Both the position numbers and the translations under genes were made by a program. Shown piece after piece: positions 50,786 to 59,621 of a stretch of 64,000 nt of DNA. Source of the stretch: Runella salmonicolor (GTDB taxonomy: Bacteria; Bacteroidota; Bacteroidia; Cytophagales; Spirosomataceae); the NCBI RefSeq assembly GCF_024158025.1, contig NZ_JAMZEL010000003.1, positions 434,001 to 498,000 on the forward strand, in the 5' to 3' direction. Position 1 is the stretch's first letter, and every line of letters begins with the position of its first letter. Under the pieces are notes generated by a model. It ran no database searches. It was not told where the DNA came from and worked only from the letters and a program-made list of their open reading frames with translations.

Positions 50786-53368
50786 ATGAAAAATTTCTTC
50801 CCACCTAGTTTAATCAGTCTGTTATTTGTGGCTGTTTCTGCTTTTTTTCCTTCTTATTTATCCGCTCAAAATACTCCAATGATTAATGCGACGGTATCGG
50901 GCAAAATACTCGATGCCCGTAGCGGTACTCCTTTGATTGGCGCGACGGTATCAATCAAAGGCACCACCAACGGCGCGGCGACCGACGTGAATGGAGAATT
51001 TGCGCTGATTACGGGCCAAAAACTTCCTTTCATCCTCCTTGTATCGTCGGTAGGTTATTTAAAAAAAGAAGTTCTGATTAGTGACAGCAAAGTAGAAATC
51101 AAACTCGAAGAAAGTACTAATCAACTTTCGGATGTGGTAGTAACCTCCCGCCGCCGTCAAGAAGCGGTGCAGGATATTCCGATTCCGATTTCGGTTATCA
51201 GAGGCGTAACGGTAGAAGACCAAGGAGCTTTTAACGTAAACCGTTTGAAAGAATTGGTGCCTACGGTTCAGTTTTATGCATCAAATGCACGGAATACAAC
51301 GCTCAATATCAGAGGTTTAGGGTCTACTTATGGTTTGACCAACGATGGTATCGACCCTGGGGTTGGTTATTATGTCGATGGCGTATATTATGCCCGCCCC
51401 GCGGCTACGGCACTTGATTTTATTGACATAGACCAGGTAGAAGTGCTGCGTGGCCCTCAGGGAACATTGTTTGGCAAAAACACCACGGCGGGAGCATTTA
51501 ACGTAACGTCTCGTGCGCCAAGTTTTGACCCCACCGCTAGCTTCGAACTAAGCTATGGCAACTATGGCTACATTCAGGCAAAAGCGTCTATCTCTGGGCC
51601 TTTAAGCAAAAAACTTGCGGCAAGGGTTTCGTTTGTCGGTACCCAAAGAGATGGCTTATTGTACAATACCCGCACCCAAACCAATATCAATGATATTAAT
51701 AATATTGGGGTGAGAGGTCAGTTTTTATACAAACCTACCGACAAGATAAATATTACGTTTATTGCCGATGTTACTGATCAAAACCCTGTGGGGTACGGAT
51801 GGCCAGTGGCCAAAGTAGTGACGACCAAACGTGCCGCTTACCGTCAATTCAATGCTATTATTGCTGATTTAAATTACCAACTTCCTTACCAAAGCGCTTT
51901 TGAAAGGACATTGGACTTAGATACTCCTTCAAAAGCAGGTAACGAACTGGGCGGATTGTCGTTGAACGCTGATTTTAAAATTGGAAAAGGTACCTTGACT
52001 TCTACCACCGCTTGGAGATATTGGAAGTGGGATCCTTTGAACGACCGTGATTACACGGGTTTAAATTCTTTTTCTATCTCTGCTGGAACCTCTGCCCACG
52101 ACCAGTTTTCCCAAGAACTTAGATATTCGGGTCAAATAAATGATAAAATAAGCGGGGTAATTGGGGCCTTTGGCTTGTGGCAGGATTTGAGGACGGACCC
52201 TGTTCACACCGAAGAAGCGGGCTCGGCACAATGGCGTTTTGCCCAAAGCTCCACGAGTGCTCTTTGGAAAACGCCCGGTTTGTTTGACAACTTCGGCATA
52301 AAAACTACCTACGGCATAAAGAGTTCGAGTGTGGCATTGTTTGCCCAGGCTGACTGGGCGATTACTGACAAATTGCACATTTTGCCTGGCATTAGATACA
52401 ACAATGACACCAAAAAAGCGAACTACAGCCGAGTAACGTATGGTGGTTTGACTACGACTGACCCCGCTTTGTTGGCCCTGAAAAACGGGGTTTACAGCAA
52501 CCAAACCTTTGATATAGATGCTTCCGAAGGCAATTTTTCGGGTCAGTTGACCTTACAATACAAATTCAATAAAAACGTCAATGCCTTTGGCACGTATTCA
52601 CTCAGCTACAAACCTATTGGCATAAACGTGGGTGGTTTGCCAACAGCTAGTGGCCGAGTCTTGACTGAGCTGGCAACGGTAAAACCAGAAGCGGTTTCTC
52701 ATGTTGAATTTGGTATCAAAACCAAACCAACGTCCAACTCTGTATTGAACGTTGTGTTTCACAATACCGACATAAAAGATTATCAAACGCAAGTACAAAC
52801 GCCTGAACCGGGGGTAAACCGAGGGTATTTGGCCAATGCCGAACAAGTAAGGGTGATTGGTTTGGAAATAGACGGTAACATCAGGGTAAATAATCACGTG
52901 ACCTTCACTGGTGCCTTTGCTTATACCGATGGTAAATACGTCAAGTTTACCAATGCCCCTGTGCCCATCGAAGAAGTAGGAGGAGACCGGGCATTTAAAG
53001 ATATATCGGGTGGTGTACTGCCTGGAATTTCAAAATATGCGGGTTCGTTTGGTACGGAGCTAACGGGAAGAGGTAATTTATTGGGCCTAAAAGGTAACTT
53101 CTTTGGTGGGCTTGATGTTTACTATCGTTCTACGTTTTCTTCAAGCCCTTCTCCCTCACAATTTTTAGACATTGAAGGTTATGCATTAGTAAATAGTAGA
53201 GTGGGTTTCAGGGCTTCCAATGGTATTTCGTTTTTTGTATGGGGTAGAAACTTGGGTAACAAGGATTATTACGAGCAGCTTTTGGTGGCACCGGGTAGCG
53301 CAGGACAAATTGGGGGGATTTTAGGAGATCCACGTACCTATGGCGTGACTTTGAGATATACTTTTTAA
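50786..53368 (+). CDS. TonB-dependent receptor with carboxypeptidase-regulatory-like domain
   Basis: Outer-membrane active transporter of 860 residues. After a signal peptide ending near FPSYLSAQ comes the CarboxypepD_reg-like domain (VSGKILDARSGTPLIGATVSIKG). The plug follows (VTSRRRQEAVQDIPIPISVI, IDIDQVEVLRGPQGTLFGKN), then the beta-barrel ending in GVTLRYTF with a terminal Phe. The plug style and DIPIPISVI form resemble TonB siderophore-type or general receptors rather than SusC, and no SusD gene follows. An ACT-domain gene and a DUF2490 gene lie downstream, so a small-molecule substrate is likely, identity unknown. Confidence 0.93.
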   Translation: MKNFFPPSLISLLFVAVSAFFPSYLSAQNTPMINATVSGKILDARSGTPLIGATVSIKGTTNGAATDVNGEFALITGQKLPFILLVSSVGYLKKEVLISDSKVEIKLEESTNQLSDVVVTSRRRQEAVQDIPIPISVIRGVTVEDQGAFNVNRLKELVPTVQFYASNARNTTLNIRGLGSTYGLTNDGIDPGVGYYVDGVYYARPAATALDFIDIDQVEVLRGPQGTLFGKNTTAGAFNVTSRAPSFDPTASFELSYGNYGYIQAKASISGPLSKKLAARVSFVGTQRDGLLYNTRTQTNINDINNIGVRGQFLYKPTDKINITFIADVTDQNPVGYGWPVAKVVTTKRAAYRQFNAIIADLNYQLPYQSAFERTLDLDTPSKAGNELGGLSLNADFKIGKGTLTSTTAWRYWKWDPLNDRDYTGLNSFSISAGTSAHDQFSQELRYSGQINDKISGVIGAFGLWQDLRTDPVHTEEAGSAQWRFAQSSTSALWKTPGLFDNFGIKTTYGIKSSSVALFAQADWAITDKLHILPGIRYNNDTKKANYSRVTYGGLTTTDPALLALKNGVYSNQTFDIDASEGNFSGQLTLQYKFNKNVNAFGTYSLSYKPIGINVGGLPTASGRVLTELATVKPEAVSHVEFGIKTKPTSNSVLNVVFHNTDIKDYQTQVQTPEPGVNRGYLANAEQVRVIGLEIDGNIRVNNHVTFTGAFAYTDGKYVKFTNAPVPIEEVGGDRAFKDISGGVLPGISKYAGSFGTELTGRGNLLGLKGNFFGGLDVYYRSTFSSSPSPSQFLDIEGYALVNSRVGFRASNGISFFVWGRNLGNKDYYEQLLVAPGSAGQIGGILGDPRTYGVTLRYTF

Positions 53369-53383
53369 TTAAATAACCAATTG

Positions 53384-53426
53384 GCTGTCAGGCAGTTTTG
53401 TTAATAACATAAAACTGCCTGACAGC
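53384..53426. terminator. Hairpin after the TonB receptor gene
   Basis: The perfect 16-bp arms 53384-53399 and 53411-53426 with an 11-nt loop lie 15 nt past the stop codon. It has no T-tract, so it may act as a partial terminator or as an mRNA-stabilising or processing site before the ACT gene. Confidence 0.7.
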
Positions 53427-53483
53427 TATCAAAAAGCAACTTTCGAGCGTTATAAGAATTTAACCTTTTAAACAGCCAAGACA

Positions 53484-53738
53484 ATGCAAACACAAAAACA
53501 TCATCACACCCGCCTCACCCATTTGGAAATATTGGGTTTTGATCGGGTAGGTTTTGTCGAAGAAGTTACTCGTTTTATTGCCGATTACGGACACATCATC
53601 AGTGCTAAGTTTGAAGCAGATGGTGTTCGTTCTCAAGGCTCATTAAGTATAATACTTGACAATAACGAGCGCTTGGACAGCCTACTTGTGCGCTTGAAAG
53701 CCATTACGGGATTGGTGAAAGTCAAACCAATTGTGTAA
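53484..53738 (+). CDS. ACT-domain-like small protein
   Basis: An 84-residue protein consisting of a single ACT-type regulatory fold. THLEILGFDRVGFVEEVTRFIADYGHIISAKFEA is the beta-alpha-beta opening with the ligand-turn GFDRVGFV, and SLSIILDNNERLDSLLVRLKAITG closes the domain. Such stand-alone ACT proteins bind small metabolites, often amino acids. The HHH at residues 6-8 is not known to be functional. It sits between the TonB receptor and DUF2490 genes. A binding role for the imported compound is possible. Confidence 0.7.
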   Translation: MQTQKHHHTRLTHLEILGFDRVGFVEEVTRFIADYGHIISAKFEADGVRSQGSLSIILDNNERLDSLLVRLKAITGLVKVKPIV

Positions 53739-53802
53739 AAAAAACTATAATTATTGCCTTGCATATTCGGAATATTGTGACTGCATTTTAAAGTTTACTA
53801 AT

Positions 53803-54561
53803 GTGAAAAAAATATATTTGTCATTGATAATAAGTGCTTTAGGTTTGTCTGGGTACGGTCAGGTTACCAAACAGGTTAAAAACAGTGAGCAGATTTGGCT
53901 GGGTTATTTTAATCAAACTCGATTGAGTGAAAAGTGGGGCCTGTGGACTGATGTGCATTTTCGTACTACTGATGGTTTTGTGGGGGAGCCGTCCAAATTT
54001 TTATTTCGGACTGGATTGATGTACTATTTAACCGACGATTTTAAACTGACCAACGGTTACAATTTTACCAATCATTTTCCCGAAGAAGGTCATGCCAACG
54101 TATCTATGCCCGAACACAGAATATGGCAGCAGCTTCAGCTCCACACCAAATACGGCAAAGTACGTACCATGCAATGGCTGCGCTTGGAAGAGCGCTGGCG
54201 ACGAAACATTAAGAATGATAACGAGCTAGCCGCTGGTTACCGTTTTGACACCCGCCTGCGATTCAATTACATGCTTAATATTCCGTTGAGTAAGAAAGGT
54301 ATTGTTTCGAATACATTTTTTGTGGCAATTAACGACGAAATATTTGTTAATCTTAGCCGAAAAGTAGTGTATAATACATTCGACCAAAATCGGTTTTTTG
54401 CGGGATTAGCCTACCAAACCAGTGCTCATTCTAACCTTCAATTGGGATACATGAATGTTTATCAACAGCTAGGAGTTGGTAATCGCTACCAAAATTCGCA
54501 TACAATCAGGCTGTTTTATTTTCAGAATTTAGACATACGTAAGAATAAAAAAGTGCACTAA
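53803..54561 (+). CDS. DUF2490 domain-containing outer-membrane-like protein
   Basis: A 252-residue secreted protein of unknown function. The signal peptide IYLSLIISALGLSGYGQ is followed by strongly beta-patterned sequence with the DUF2490 features: QIWLGYFNQTRLSEKWGLW, RTGLMYYLTDDF, PEHRIWQQLQL, WLRLEERW and GYRFDTRLRFNYML, then a C-terminal IRLFYFQNLDIR. It probably forms a small outer-membrane beta-barrel. GTG at 53803 is the best start; an overlapping ATG at 53801 reads ATGTGA and cannot start this frame. It is third in a run with the TonB receptor and the ACT protein. Confidence 0.82.
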   Translation: MKKIYLSLIISALGLSGYGQVTKQVKNSEQIWLGYFNQTRLSEKWGLWTDVHFRTTDGFVGEPSKFLFRTGLMYYLTDDFKLTNGYNFTNHFPEEGHANVSMPEHRIWQQLQLHTKYGKVRTMQWLRLEERWRRNIKNDNELAAGYRFDTRLRFNYMLNIPLSKKGIVSNTFFVAINDEIFVNLSRKVVYNTFDQNRFFAGLAYQTSAHSNLQLGYMNVYQQLGVGNRYQNSHTIRLFYFQNLDIRKNKKVH

Positions 54562-54696
54562 AACCATACAAATCAACATTTTGCTTTTGTTATCTCTCTG
54601 TCATTCATTCTTGTCAATAAAAATGCTTAATAGATAGAAAAAGTAGGTAAATATTGGCCTCATTTATAATTTGAGAATCCGTAAAAAGTATATAAA

Positions 54697-55305
54697 ATGA
54701 AATCAATCATCAAAATCGTAGGTGAAGACTACATTATATCTTCTCTGCCAAAATCGTATCAAAAAATTCAACCCTTAAAAAACCGAGACACCCTTCCTGT
54801 GGTTCGCATCAATTTAGAATTAGGTGTTTGGCAACATCTTCCGTCGAGCTTGCAGACCGCCGGTACGATGTATCTTCATCAGTTGTTGCAGGATGGGCCG
54901 TTGGTGATTAGTACTTACAGTCCCGACTGGAATGGGTACGGAGAGCGCCACCTAAAACTCCTCAACGGTATTTATCCGCGTATCCGTGCGCTTGGTGGAA
55001 ATTTGCTCGTGCTGACTACGGAGTACTATAAAAACATCGTCCACACGATTCAAGAACATGACCTTGGGTTTAATATAGTGCAGGATTATGAAAACAGAAT
55101 CAGCGAAGCGCTGGGCGTTTATTCTAAATACGAGCCCGTCTGGGACCGAATTGCGGGTATCTCAGAAGATGTGCCTTTTGCGGCCACGTTTGTGGTCAAC
55201 GCCGACCGTCGCATTGTGTACGACTACGTTGACCGTGATTTTGAGTATGTTGTCTCCGATAAAGAAATTGAAAAGGCGGTTAAAATTGCACGATTATTTG
55301 GGTAA
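54697..55305 (+). CDS. Peroxiredoxin-like protein lacking all cysteines
   Basis: A 202-residue protein with the layout of AhpC/TSA peroxiredoxin-like proteins: GPLVISTYSPDWNGYGERHLKLL, then LGGNLLVLTTEY, DYENRISEALGVYSKYEP and AATFVVNADRRIVYDYVD. In active members the first segment holds WCPxC. Here the sequence is STYSPDWNGYGE and the whole protein has no cysteine at all, so thiol peroxidase activity is excluded. It may have become a binding or structural protein. It is separated by 135 nt from the DUF2490 gene, and its role in that context is open. Confidence 0.7.
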   Translation: MKSIIKIVGEDYIISSLPKSYQKIQPLKNRDTLPVVRINLELGVWQHLPSSLQTAGTMYLHQLLQDGPLVISTYSPDWNGYGERHLKLLNGIYPRIRALGGNLLVLTTEYYKNIVHTIQEHDLGFNIVQDYENRISEALGVYSKYEPVWDRIAGISEDVPFAATFVVNADRRIVYDYVDRDFEYVVSDKEIEKAVKIARLFG

Positions 55306-55425
55306 ATAAGACTAATCAAGTAATACTTAAATTGAGTCACTGTTCTTTTTTTATTGACACGCAATTTTTGCATTTTGTACGTCAGTATACTCTTTTACAA
55401 GCGCAATTCTTAAACCTAATCAGAA

Positions 55426-56322
55426 ATGAAAGTTTCTTTAGAATTTAAACTTATTTTTTGTCTGTTCTCAATCTTGATTTTGACGGGGTTTCAGCGGATT
55501 TCTGACGATAACACCTACGTAAATGACCTTAAAACATGGCATCAAAAACGCATTGAAGGCCTCAAAGCCGAAAATGGTTGGTTAAATTTAGCGGGCCTGT
55601 TTTGGTTGGAAGAAGGCAAGAACAGTTTCGGAGCCGATGCTAAAAACAACGTAGTCTTTCCCGCGGGGAAGAGCGCACCCTTGCTGGGCTATTTTACTCT
55701 CAAAAACGGCGAAGTTTGGGTTGATATTGAACCCAATGCGAAGGTATCGGTCAATAAAAAACCTGTTAACTCGCTTAAAATTTTTCCTTCTGAACCTAAC
55801 ATCGTACTCGAAAGCGGCTCTTTGCGGTGGTTTGTGATTAAGCGCGGGACTAAATTTGGGATACGTCTTCGGGATTTAGAGAGTCCAGAATTACGGCATT
55901 TTGCAGGCGTAAAAACCTACTCAATTGACCCCAAATGGCGCATAGAAGCCAAACTAGAACCAGCGACAACTGATAAAAAAATCGCGATTACGGATGTAAC
56001 AGGCCAAACATCGCTGCAAGCGTCTCCCGGTACGTTGGTTTTTACTGTTGATGGAAAAGAACACCGTTTGGATGCCGTAGAAAGTGAAGAGCAATTATTT
56101 ATTCTTTTTGCCGATCAAACCAGTGGCAAAGAAACCTACGGAGCAGGGCGTTTTTTGTACGCCGAAAAGCCAAACGAACGCGGAATCACCGTTCTGGATT
56201 TTAATAAATCCATCAATCCACCTTGTGCATTTACGACTTTTGCCACCTGTCCGTTGCCACCCAAGCAAAATCGCTTATCTATTGCGGTGACGGCGGGAGA
56301 GAAAAACTATGGAAATCATTAA
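55426..56322 (+). CDS. DUF1684 domain-containing protein
   Basis: Function unknown, 298 residues with an N-terminal hydrophobic signal-like segment (LIFCLFSILILTGFQ). The DUF1684 core is visible: ENGWLNLAGLFWLEEGKNSFGAD, RWFVIKRGTKFGIRLRD and SGKETYGAGRFLYAE, followed by VLDFNKSINPPCAFTTFATCPLPP. The conserved PPCAFT...TCPLPP block is the family hallmark and places two cysteines close together. Probably periplasmic. It ends in a bidirectional terminator shared with the convergent protease gene. Confidence 0.85.
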   Translation: MKVSLEFKLIFCLFSILILTGFQRISDDNTYVNDLKTWHQKRIEGLKAENGWLNLAGLFWLEEGKNSFGADAKNNVVFPAGKSAPLLGYFTLKNGEVWVDIEPNAKVSVNKKPVNSLKIFPSEPNIVLESGSLRWFVIKRGTKFGIRLRDLESPELRHFAGVKTYSIDPKWRIEAKLEPATTDKKIAITDVTGQTSLQASPGTLVFTVDGKEHRLDAVESEEQLFILFADQTSGKETYGAGRFLYAEKPNERGITVLDFNKSINPPCAFTTFATCPLPPKQNRLSIAVTAGEKNYGNH

Positions 56323-56335
56323 TGAGTGCCGACAT

Positions 56336-56382
56336 AAATCAAAGGCCGCGCAAGGAACCCCTCCTTACGCGGCTTTTGATTT
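56336..56382. terminator. Bidirectional intrinsic terminator
   Basis: The arms 56336-56350 and 56368-56382 form AAATCAAAGGCCGCG paired with CGCGGCTTTTGATTT with one mismatch, and an inner AAGG/CCTT pair. It lies between the DUF1684 stop and the convergent protease stop, and the last protease bases fall in the right arm. Confidence 0.85.
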
Positions 56383-59320
56383 ATTGACAACCTGAAGGAT
56401 ACGCGGTGAATGTCGTCGTGGCATTTGCCGTGACGTTGAATGTTGGATTGAGTTGTACGTAATTCCCCCCCCGATAGATTACTGTACCGTCAGTGATGGT
56501 ATTGGTTGCAATGACTGATTGCGCAGCCTGCACGACGGTAGATGCTGAAATCGTGGTGGATTGGCTAATGGACGGCGTACAGGGCAAAATAGTAATGCTT
56601 ACAACATTACTGCTCAACTCCCCGCAAATAACCAAATTTGCTAAGTCTATCTGTAATGCGTAGAAGGACCCGCCGATTTTTGTTAGCAAACTTGACTCAT
56701 GCGCCGTCAGATAGGAGACCCCGTACACGCTGTAACTGCCTGCTTCATACGTCGATGGATTGCTCAAATTGGCCGTGGGGGCAATATCAACGACGTTACC
56801 TGTTGTGTTATTAACAATGACATACTGGTAAGAATAACTCGCGCCCGGATTGAAATATTGATTTACTCCGAGTGTGCCACCCGTAGGAGTGGTGAAAGAG
56901 ATAGAATAGGAAGAAAGGGTACGTGGATTAAAATTGCCAGGTCTTGTCAATGCAAGATAATATTGAATACCTGGCTGTAAGGTAACGGAAACGTTCAAAC
57001 GAACATTTTGATTATTGAGGTTACGCGTTGAGCCAAGAAAGTTAGTACAACCGGAATCCGGTACAAAGGAATTTTGATAGAGATTTAAAATTTCAAAAGT
57101 GCTGCTACTTGTTGCACTGAAGGTATAGGTTCCGACTAAATTTACTTGAAAGGGATAAATATCATAAAGGGAAGTATCAGGACCCAAATTTACACAATTT
57201 GTTCCAAAAAGGCCGGCAAAGGTACTTTGTAAATCTCCAGCAAGCAGGCTTCCCGTGACGGGAGAGCTATATTCGGTAGTGTACTGCGGAGAGAGCGACA
57301 ATGCCAATGCTGAACTACCTGCGTAAGCGGTAATGCTGTTGGTGGGAGCAAGGGAGGTTCCGGTGGCTATGCAGCTTGATGTGTTGACAATGGTGATGTG
57401 GGCGTTGTTGATGTCAAAGAAAATATTGCCGACGGCTTCGATTTTAATACGGCCAGTCGAAGTAACGTAATTAGGCACTATCAGTGTTTCGGAGCCGTCG
57501 TTTGAAGTACTTGCCGATAATACGTACGGAAAGGTCAGGCCTCCATCTTTAGAAAACATAATCTTTACATTACTGCAATTGACGGGCGCCCCATCTGTTC
57601 CGTTTACATCCCAGGTTAGCGTAAATGTAGTGCTTCCGTTGGCGTTTAAAGTGGTGGCGGTATTTTGGGAGGTGATGGCAAATGGTCCTGAGCTTGCCAC
57701 TGTGATAGATGTTGCATCAAAATGTACTCCGCCACCACCTGGATGGTTGTCTTTAGCCGTGAGTCTAAAAGTCATCGTTCGGGCTACCTGCGGAAGTTCC
57801 TCGCCGTCGAGGTCAGGGGCATCGTTGGCATTATTAAGAATAAAGGAAAGTGCTGGTAAGGTTCTGACCGGATTTGTGGAAATACTGCTTCTAAACAAGG
57901 GAGCCGTAGTACTGCTAGCCGCCGAACTTCCTATCAGGCCTGCGTCGCCAGATACCGCAAGGTCATATTGTTCCCATTGGTAGGTAAGGGCGTCGCCGTT
58001 GGCATCCGTACCAGAGCCAGTCAATACAAAGGGCGTTCCTTTGGGAATGGTGTAGTCAGCTCCCGCATTGGCTACGGGAGGAGTGTTGCCAGTAGCTGAT
58101 GTGGTGGGGCATGACCCTTGTGTACTGCTAAAAGAATTGATGACGGTCTTAATCGTATTGGTATGGAAATACGTTTGACGGGAGCCCGTCAGGTTTTGGG
58201 GCGAACAGGCCCCCTGATAGGACATCAGGGTAGAGCCACTAGCGGGTTCATACGCTCCAGACGCCATTCGGTTGCTGCCTGCACACGCGCCTGTATTGGC
58301 ATTGAAAGTGTGCGGCGCATTGTATTGATGTGCCACTTCGTGCGCAAATACCATTACAATCATGGCATCAGGAGCCGAAAATCCCGCGGTTTCTGTGTAT
58401 TGGGTCCAAGCCCTTGACTTTGAGGTGTTTGTACAGGGGGTAGGCCCTGCTACTCCGTTTGCCCCCGCTGTATTCCCAGAAGCGGGTGGATTGGTGCCTG
58501 TATAATGAAGCAAATGGCCAATGTCGTAATTAGCGTAAGGTAGTGTTGAGGTGGTATTGAGAGAGTCAAAAATAGACTGAGCGCGAGAGGTAGAGGCAGT
58601 AGACGTAGTAACATTCCCAATAGATACCACTGCTGCTAGCGTAAAATGCACTGCTACTTCGTTTTCCCAAATCGCATTGGTCAAGTTAACAATCGTGGCG
58701 ATTCGTGATACAGTATTAGTGTCATTGCGAGCGGTAAATTCGCCAGTGGCTACAATCGCCATGCGATAAGTTCGAAGGGTTGCGCCATTGCTGTATTCTT
58801 GAGATTGAATTAATCGACCATTACGGGAAATTGCCCCAAAGGCATTTCCGTTGGTAAAGCATCCCTGCTCTCCTTCTATTTCACTGGGAGAAAGGATTTT
58901 GTAAGTTCCTTCCTTGACATTGACAGGCTCAATGTATTTGTATCCTTCTGGAGACACAATGATGCCATGAAATCCTCTGGGAGAAATATCAAAACGAATA
59001 ATTTCTTTTGGGTTATCAATATTGACTCCATGGTATGTTTTTATGGTAGGGAACTGAGTAGAGAGTTCTGGAGATAATACGTCATGCTCCATTACTCGAT
59101 AGGACACCATAACTCCCTTTTGGTTTGGCAATTTTACGGTTGGCTGCCTTGGGTTATTGGTTGTGTTTTGGAGATTTTGCGCAATGTTTTTAGGAGCTTT
59201 TAGTAAAGCTTTTTTCAATGAAATTATATCTAATGTGGTCGTTTGAGGCAAGTTTTGCGCCGATAAAGGAAGCGTATAACTAAAAATGAAACAGAGAAGC
59301 AATAAGTAAAATGATTTCAT
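56381..59320 (-). CDS. Secreted reprolysin-like metalloprotease with Ig/PKD-like and repeat domains
   Basis: A 979-residue exported protease. The signal peptide ends near SYTLPLSAQ. A propeptide-like region (FDISPRGFHGIIVSPEGYKYIEPV) precedes the catalytic domain, which begins RTYRMAIVATGEFTAR and has the metzincin motif HEVAHQYNAPH starting at His 327. After it come a PKD/K-319-like module (PPVANAGADYTIPKGTPFVL), a further beta module with DGSETLIVPNYV, and a C-terminal 3-coathanger-stack type repeat (STTISASTVVQAAQSVIATN). No type IX C-terminal domain of the usual form is seen. It is likely a surface or medium protease. Confidence 0.88.
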   Translation of the reverse strand: MKSFYLLLLCFIFSYTLPLSAQNLPQTTTLDIISLKKALLKAPKNIAQNLQNTTNNPRQPTVKLPNQKGVMVSYRVMEHDVLSPELSTQFPTIKTYHGVNIDNPKEIIRFDISPRGFHGIIVSPEGYKYIEPVNVKEGTYKILSPSEIEGEQGCFTNGNAFGAISRNGRLIQSQEYSNGATLRTYRMAIVATGEFTARNDTNTVSRIATIVNLTNAIWENEVAVHFTLAAVVSIGNVTTSTASTSRAQSIFDSLNTTSTLPYANYDIGHLLHYTGTNPPASGNTAGANGVAGPTPCTNTSKSRAWTQYTETAGFSAPDAMIVMVFAHEVAHQYNAPHTFNANTGACAGSNRMASGAYEPASGSTLMSYQGACSPQNLTGSRQTYFHTNTIKTVINSFSSTQGSCPTTSATGNTPPVANAGADYTIPKGTPFVLTGSGTDANGDALTYQWEQYDLAVSGDAGLIGSSAASSTTAPLFRSSISTNPVRTLPALSFILNNANDAPDLDGEELPQVARTMTFRLTAKDNHPGGGGVHFDATSITVASSGPFAITSQNTATTLNANGSTTFTLTWDVNGTDGAPVNCSNVKIMFSKDGGLTFPYVLSASTSNDGSETLIVPNYVTSTGRIKIEAVGNIFFDINNAHITIVNTSSCIATGTSLAPTNSITAYAGSSALALSLSPQYTTEYSSPVTGSLLAGDLQSTFAGLFGTNCVNLGPDTSLYDIYPFQVNLVGTYTFSATSSSTFEILNLYQNSFVPDSGCTNFLGSTRNLNNQNVRLNVSVTLQPGIQYYLALTRPGNFNPRTLSSYSISFTTPTGGTLGVNQYFNPGASYSYQYVIVNNTTGNVVDIAPTANLSNPSTYEAGSYSVYGVSYLTAHESSLLTKIGGSFYALQIDLANLVICGELSSNVVSITILPCTPSISQSTTISASTVVQAAQSVIATNTITDGTVIYRGGNYVQLNPTFNVTANATTTFTAYPSGCQ

Positions 59321-59557
59321 AAAAGGAGGTTTTTATGATAGCCCAGTCGTAAATAATAACTTTTTTGACCAAAATATATGTCTTTTAAATTGGTTATCAA
59401 TGCATTAAAAGCAAAAAAATAATTAGCTTAAATTAATATATTCCAATTTATTGAACGCATTCGGACGTGTAAGGATATAAAACAACTAGAGTGTAGCTTA
59501 AGACGAATTAACAAAAACCAGTAAGGTTGTTATTTTTTTTATGCTGATTAAAAAAGA

Positions 59558-59588
59558 AAAAGCTCCAAATCAGCGATTTGGAGCTTTT
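59558..59588. terminator. Intrinsic terminator of metY
   Basis: The perfect 14-bp arms AAAAGCTCCAAATC (59558-59571) and GATTTGGAGCTTTT (59575-59588) with a 3-nt loop lie 33 nt past the metY stop. On the minus strand it is followed by T-rich sequence. Confidence 0.88.
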
Positions 59589-59621
59589 AAATTAACCCAC
59601 CTATAATTAAAAAGTTTGCAC

